DNA of 45,282 nucleotides from Daldinia sp. FL1419 (Eukaryota; Ascomycota; Sordariomycetes; Xylariales; Hypoxylaceae). The translations under genes were made by a program, and so were the position numbers. Location: the NCBI GenBank assembly GCA_025201765.1, contig MU623548.1:1-45282 (forward strand), in the 5' to 3' direction. Positions within the stretch are counted from its first letter, which is position 1. Each line of letters begins with the position of its first letter. The notes beneath the pieces were generated by a model. It searched no databases. It worked only from the letters and a program-made list of their open reading frames with translations, and was not told the origin of the DNA. This document shows positions 44,037-45,282 of the stretch, piece by piece.

Positions 44037-45282
44037 ATATATATTTTATAATAATAAAGTAAAATTTAAAATTATTATTGATTAATATGTATTTTAATAT
44101 AATAATAATTTTATAAGATATTAAATTAATATTTTAATATTAAAGGTAATTATAAAGAATAAAAAATTCTTTATTACAACTCTCAACCTTTAACACCTTT
44201 TAAATTTCAACATTTTCAAATTCCTTTTTATCTTTATTTTTTTACTTTTTTTATGTAAATATATAATAGAAATTACCATAATATAAATTAAATACATCTT
44301 ATTAATAAAATATTAAATATAAAATTAAATAATATATTTAGTTAAAATAAATTAATTTTTAATTGAATTTCTAAACTTATAATCTATTAAAATAAAATAT
44401 ATATATAAAATAAGTTACTTATATTATCAAATCTATTTTAAAAAATAGATAGGCATATTTATAATATATAAAATCATAGATATACGGTATATTATATCCT
44501 TGTATATCAGCCACATACATTCCAACAATTTTAATATACATTTATTAATATACCATACATTTTATACCAAATCTTTATTATTAATATAAATTAAAAATAA
44601 ATTTATATTATTATATTTGTTTTGCAATTTTATACCTTTAAACATTTAAATCTTATATATATTACTTGAATAATAATTCATTATAACCCAAATATTATTA
44701 TAATAAAATTCATATTTAAATATTTATTAATATATTCACAACATCTAATTTTTAAGGATATAAATTCATATTAAACCTTTCTTTTTTTACAAATAAATAT
44801 ATATTTAATCTTTAAATAATTTAATATTATTAAATTAATTATTAATTAATAGAATCTTATATTTTATAATTAATTTAATTGTAAATATCCTTTCCTCTTC
44901 CTTATTAATTTTATAATTATATTTAATAAAATTAAAAGGTTATTAAAATTATAATAATTATATACCAAATAAAAAGAAATAATTATTATATCCTCTTCAT
45001 TTTAAAATATAATTATAAATTATTTATATATATTTAAATAATTTAATTGGAAAGATTATAAATAAATTTATATAACGTTTTTATAATATAATTTATTTAA
45101 TATTTTTCTTTATTTTTTCTATTTTTCTATGAATTTTAAAATATAATAAAATAATTATTTCAATTGTAAATTTATAATTCTTAATTTATTATTTAATATT
45201 ATAATTTATAAAATTATTTATATTATTATTAATCCATTTTTATAAATAATTAAAAATATTATTAATTAATTTTAATAATAAT
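44037..45282. other. AT-rich right edge, no recognisable content
   Basis: Plain A/T-rich sequence with slightly C-richer pieces (about 44,175-44,235, 44,490-44,570, 44,885-44,900). There is no frame above 45 codons, no partner repeat within the window and no inverted ends. Confidence 0.45.

Overview
The window is very A+T-rich (by eye well over 80% A+T). It reads as a gene-free, transposon-filled block from a filamentous ascomycete (Pezizomycotina) that uses repeat-induced point mutation (RIP). Three things point there. Copies of the same repeat differ almost only by C-to-T or G-to-A changes. The decayed proteins belong to typical fungal elements: an APE-type LINE with a CCHC ORF1, a Fot1/pogo-like transposase and a copia-type mini LTR element. 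No long open frame survives except low-complexity or shadow frames. I see no host gene, rRNA, tRNA or CRISPR array that I would defend, and no new functional system. The content is a layered transposon fossil record.

The main builder is one LINE family. A long + strand copy runs from about 36.7 to 43.6 kb. It has an ORF1 with zinc knuckles (about 37.05-37.4 kb), an ORF2 endonuclease (about 37.9-38.5 kb), a reverse transcriptase (about 39.2-40.05 kb), and a 3' region ending in an AATA-type tail at 43,614. Eight further 5'-truncated copies of its 3' end lie at 3.5-4.6, 7.2-7.7, 10.1-11.1, 29.3-30.4, 34.9-36.4, 40.7-41.5, 41.86-41.98 and 43.6-44.0 kb. Five of them carry visible 11-14 bp target-site duplications. 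Two of these (40.7 and 41.86 kb) are nested inside the long copy. Another copy, on the minus strand, runs in from the left edge (1-1,511 plus 2,986-3,312) and is split by a 1.47 kb repeat.

The second builder is a satellite-like repeat called B here, with a linked form B'. B copies begin at a CCAGGACGAAGTCC hairpin, pass through a 10-11 bp minisatellite and then many 140-150 bp units, and end after a C-tract with GAATAATTTTA. B lies at 1.5-3.0, 4.6-7.1, 15.3-16.2, 19.6-20.5 and 30.5-33.0 kb. B' lies at 7.7-9.4, 12.4-15.3, 16.2-16.6 and 19.1-19.6 kb.

Smaller, better preserved insertions sit on this background. There are two 435-bp MITEs with TA target sites (3,568-4,002 and 6,324-6,758). Their ends match those of a decayed Fot1/pogo-like element at 22,092-23,000. 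A 458-bp TA-site MITE lies at 23,869-24,326. A 625-bp element with 49-bp inverted repeats and an 8-bp duplication (27,094-27,718) carries B' satellite sequence. A 470-bp TRIM-like element has 64-bp LTRs and a primer site resembling the initiator-tRNA anticodon arm (11,313-11,782). A pair of LTR-like arms in inverted orientation (17.45-19.14 and 20.5-22.09 kb) surrounds a B'/B block. The remaining stretches (about 24.4-26.0, 27.7-29.2, 33.0-34.8 and 44.0-45.3 kb) are AT-rich with little recognisable content, except a 111-bp in-frame tandem repeat at 26,081-26,635 and a possible decayed coding piece at 34,146-34,343.
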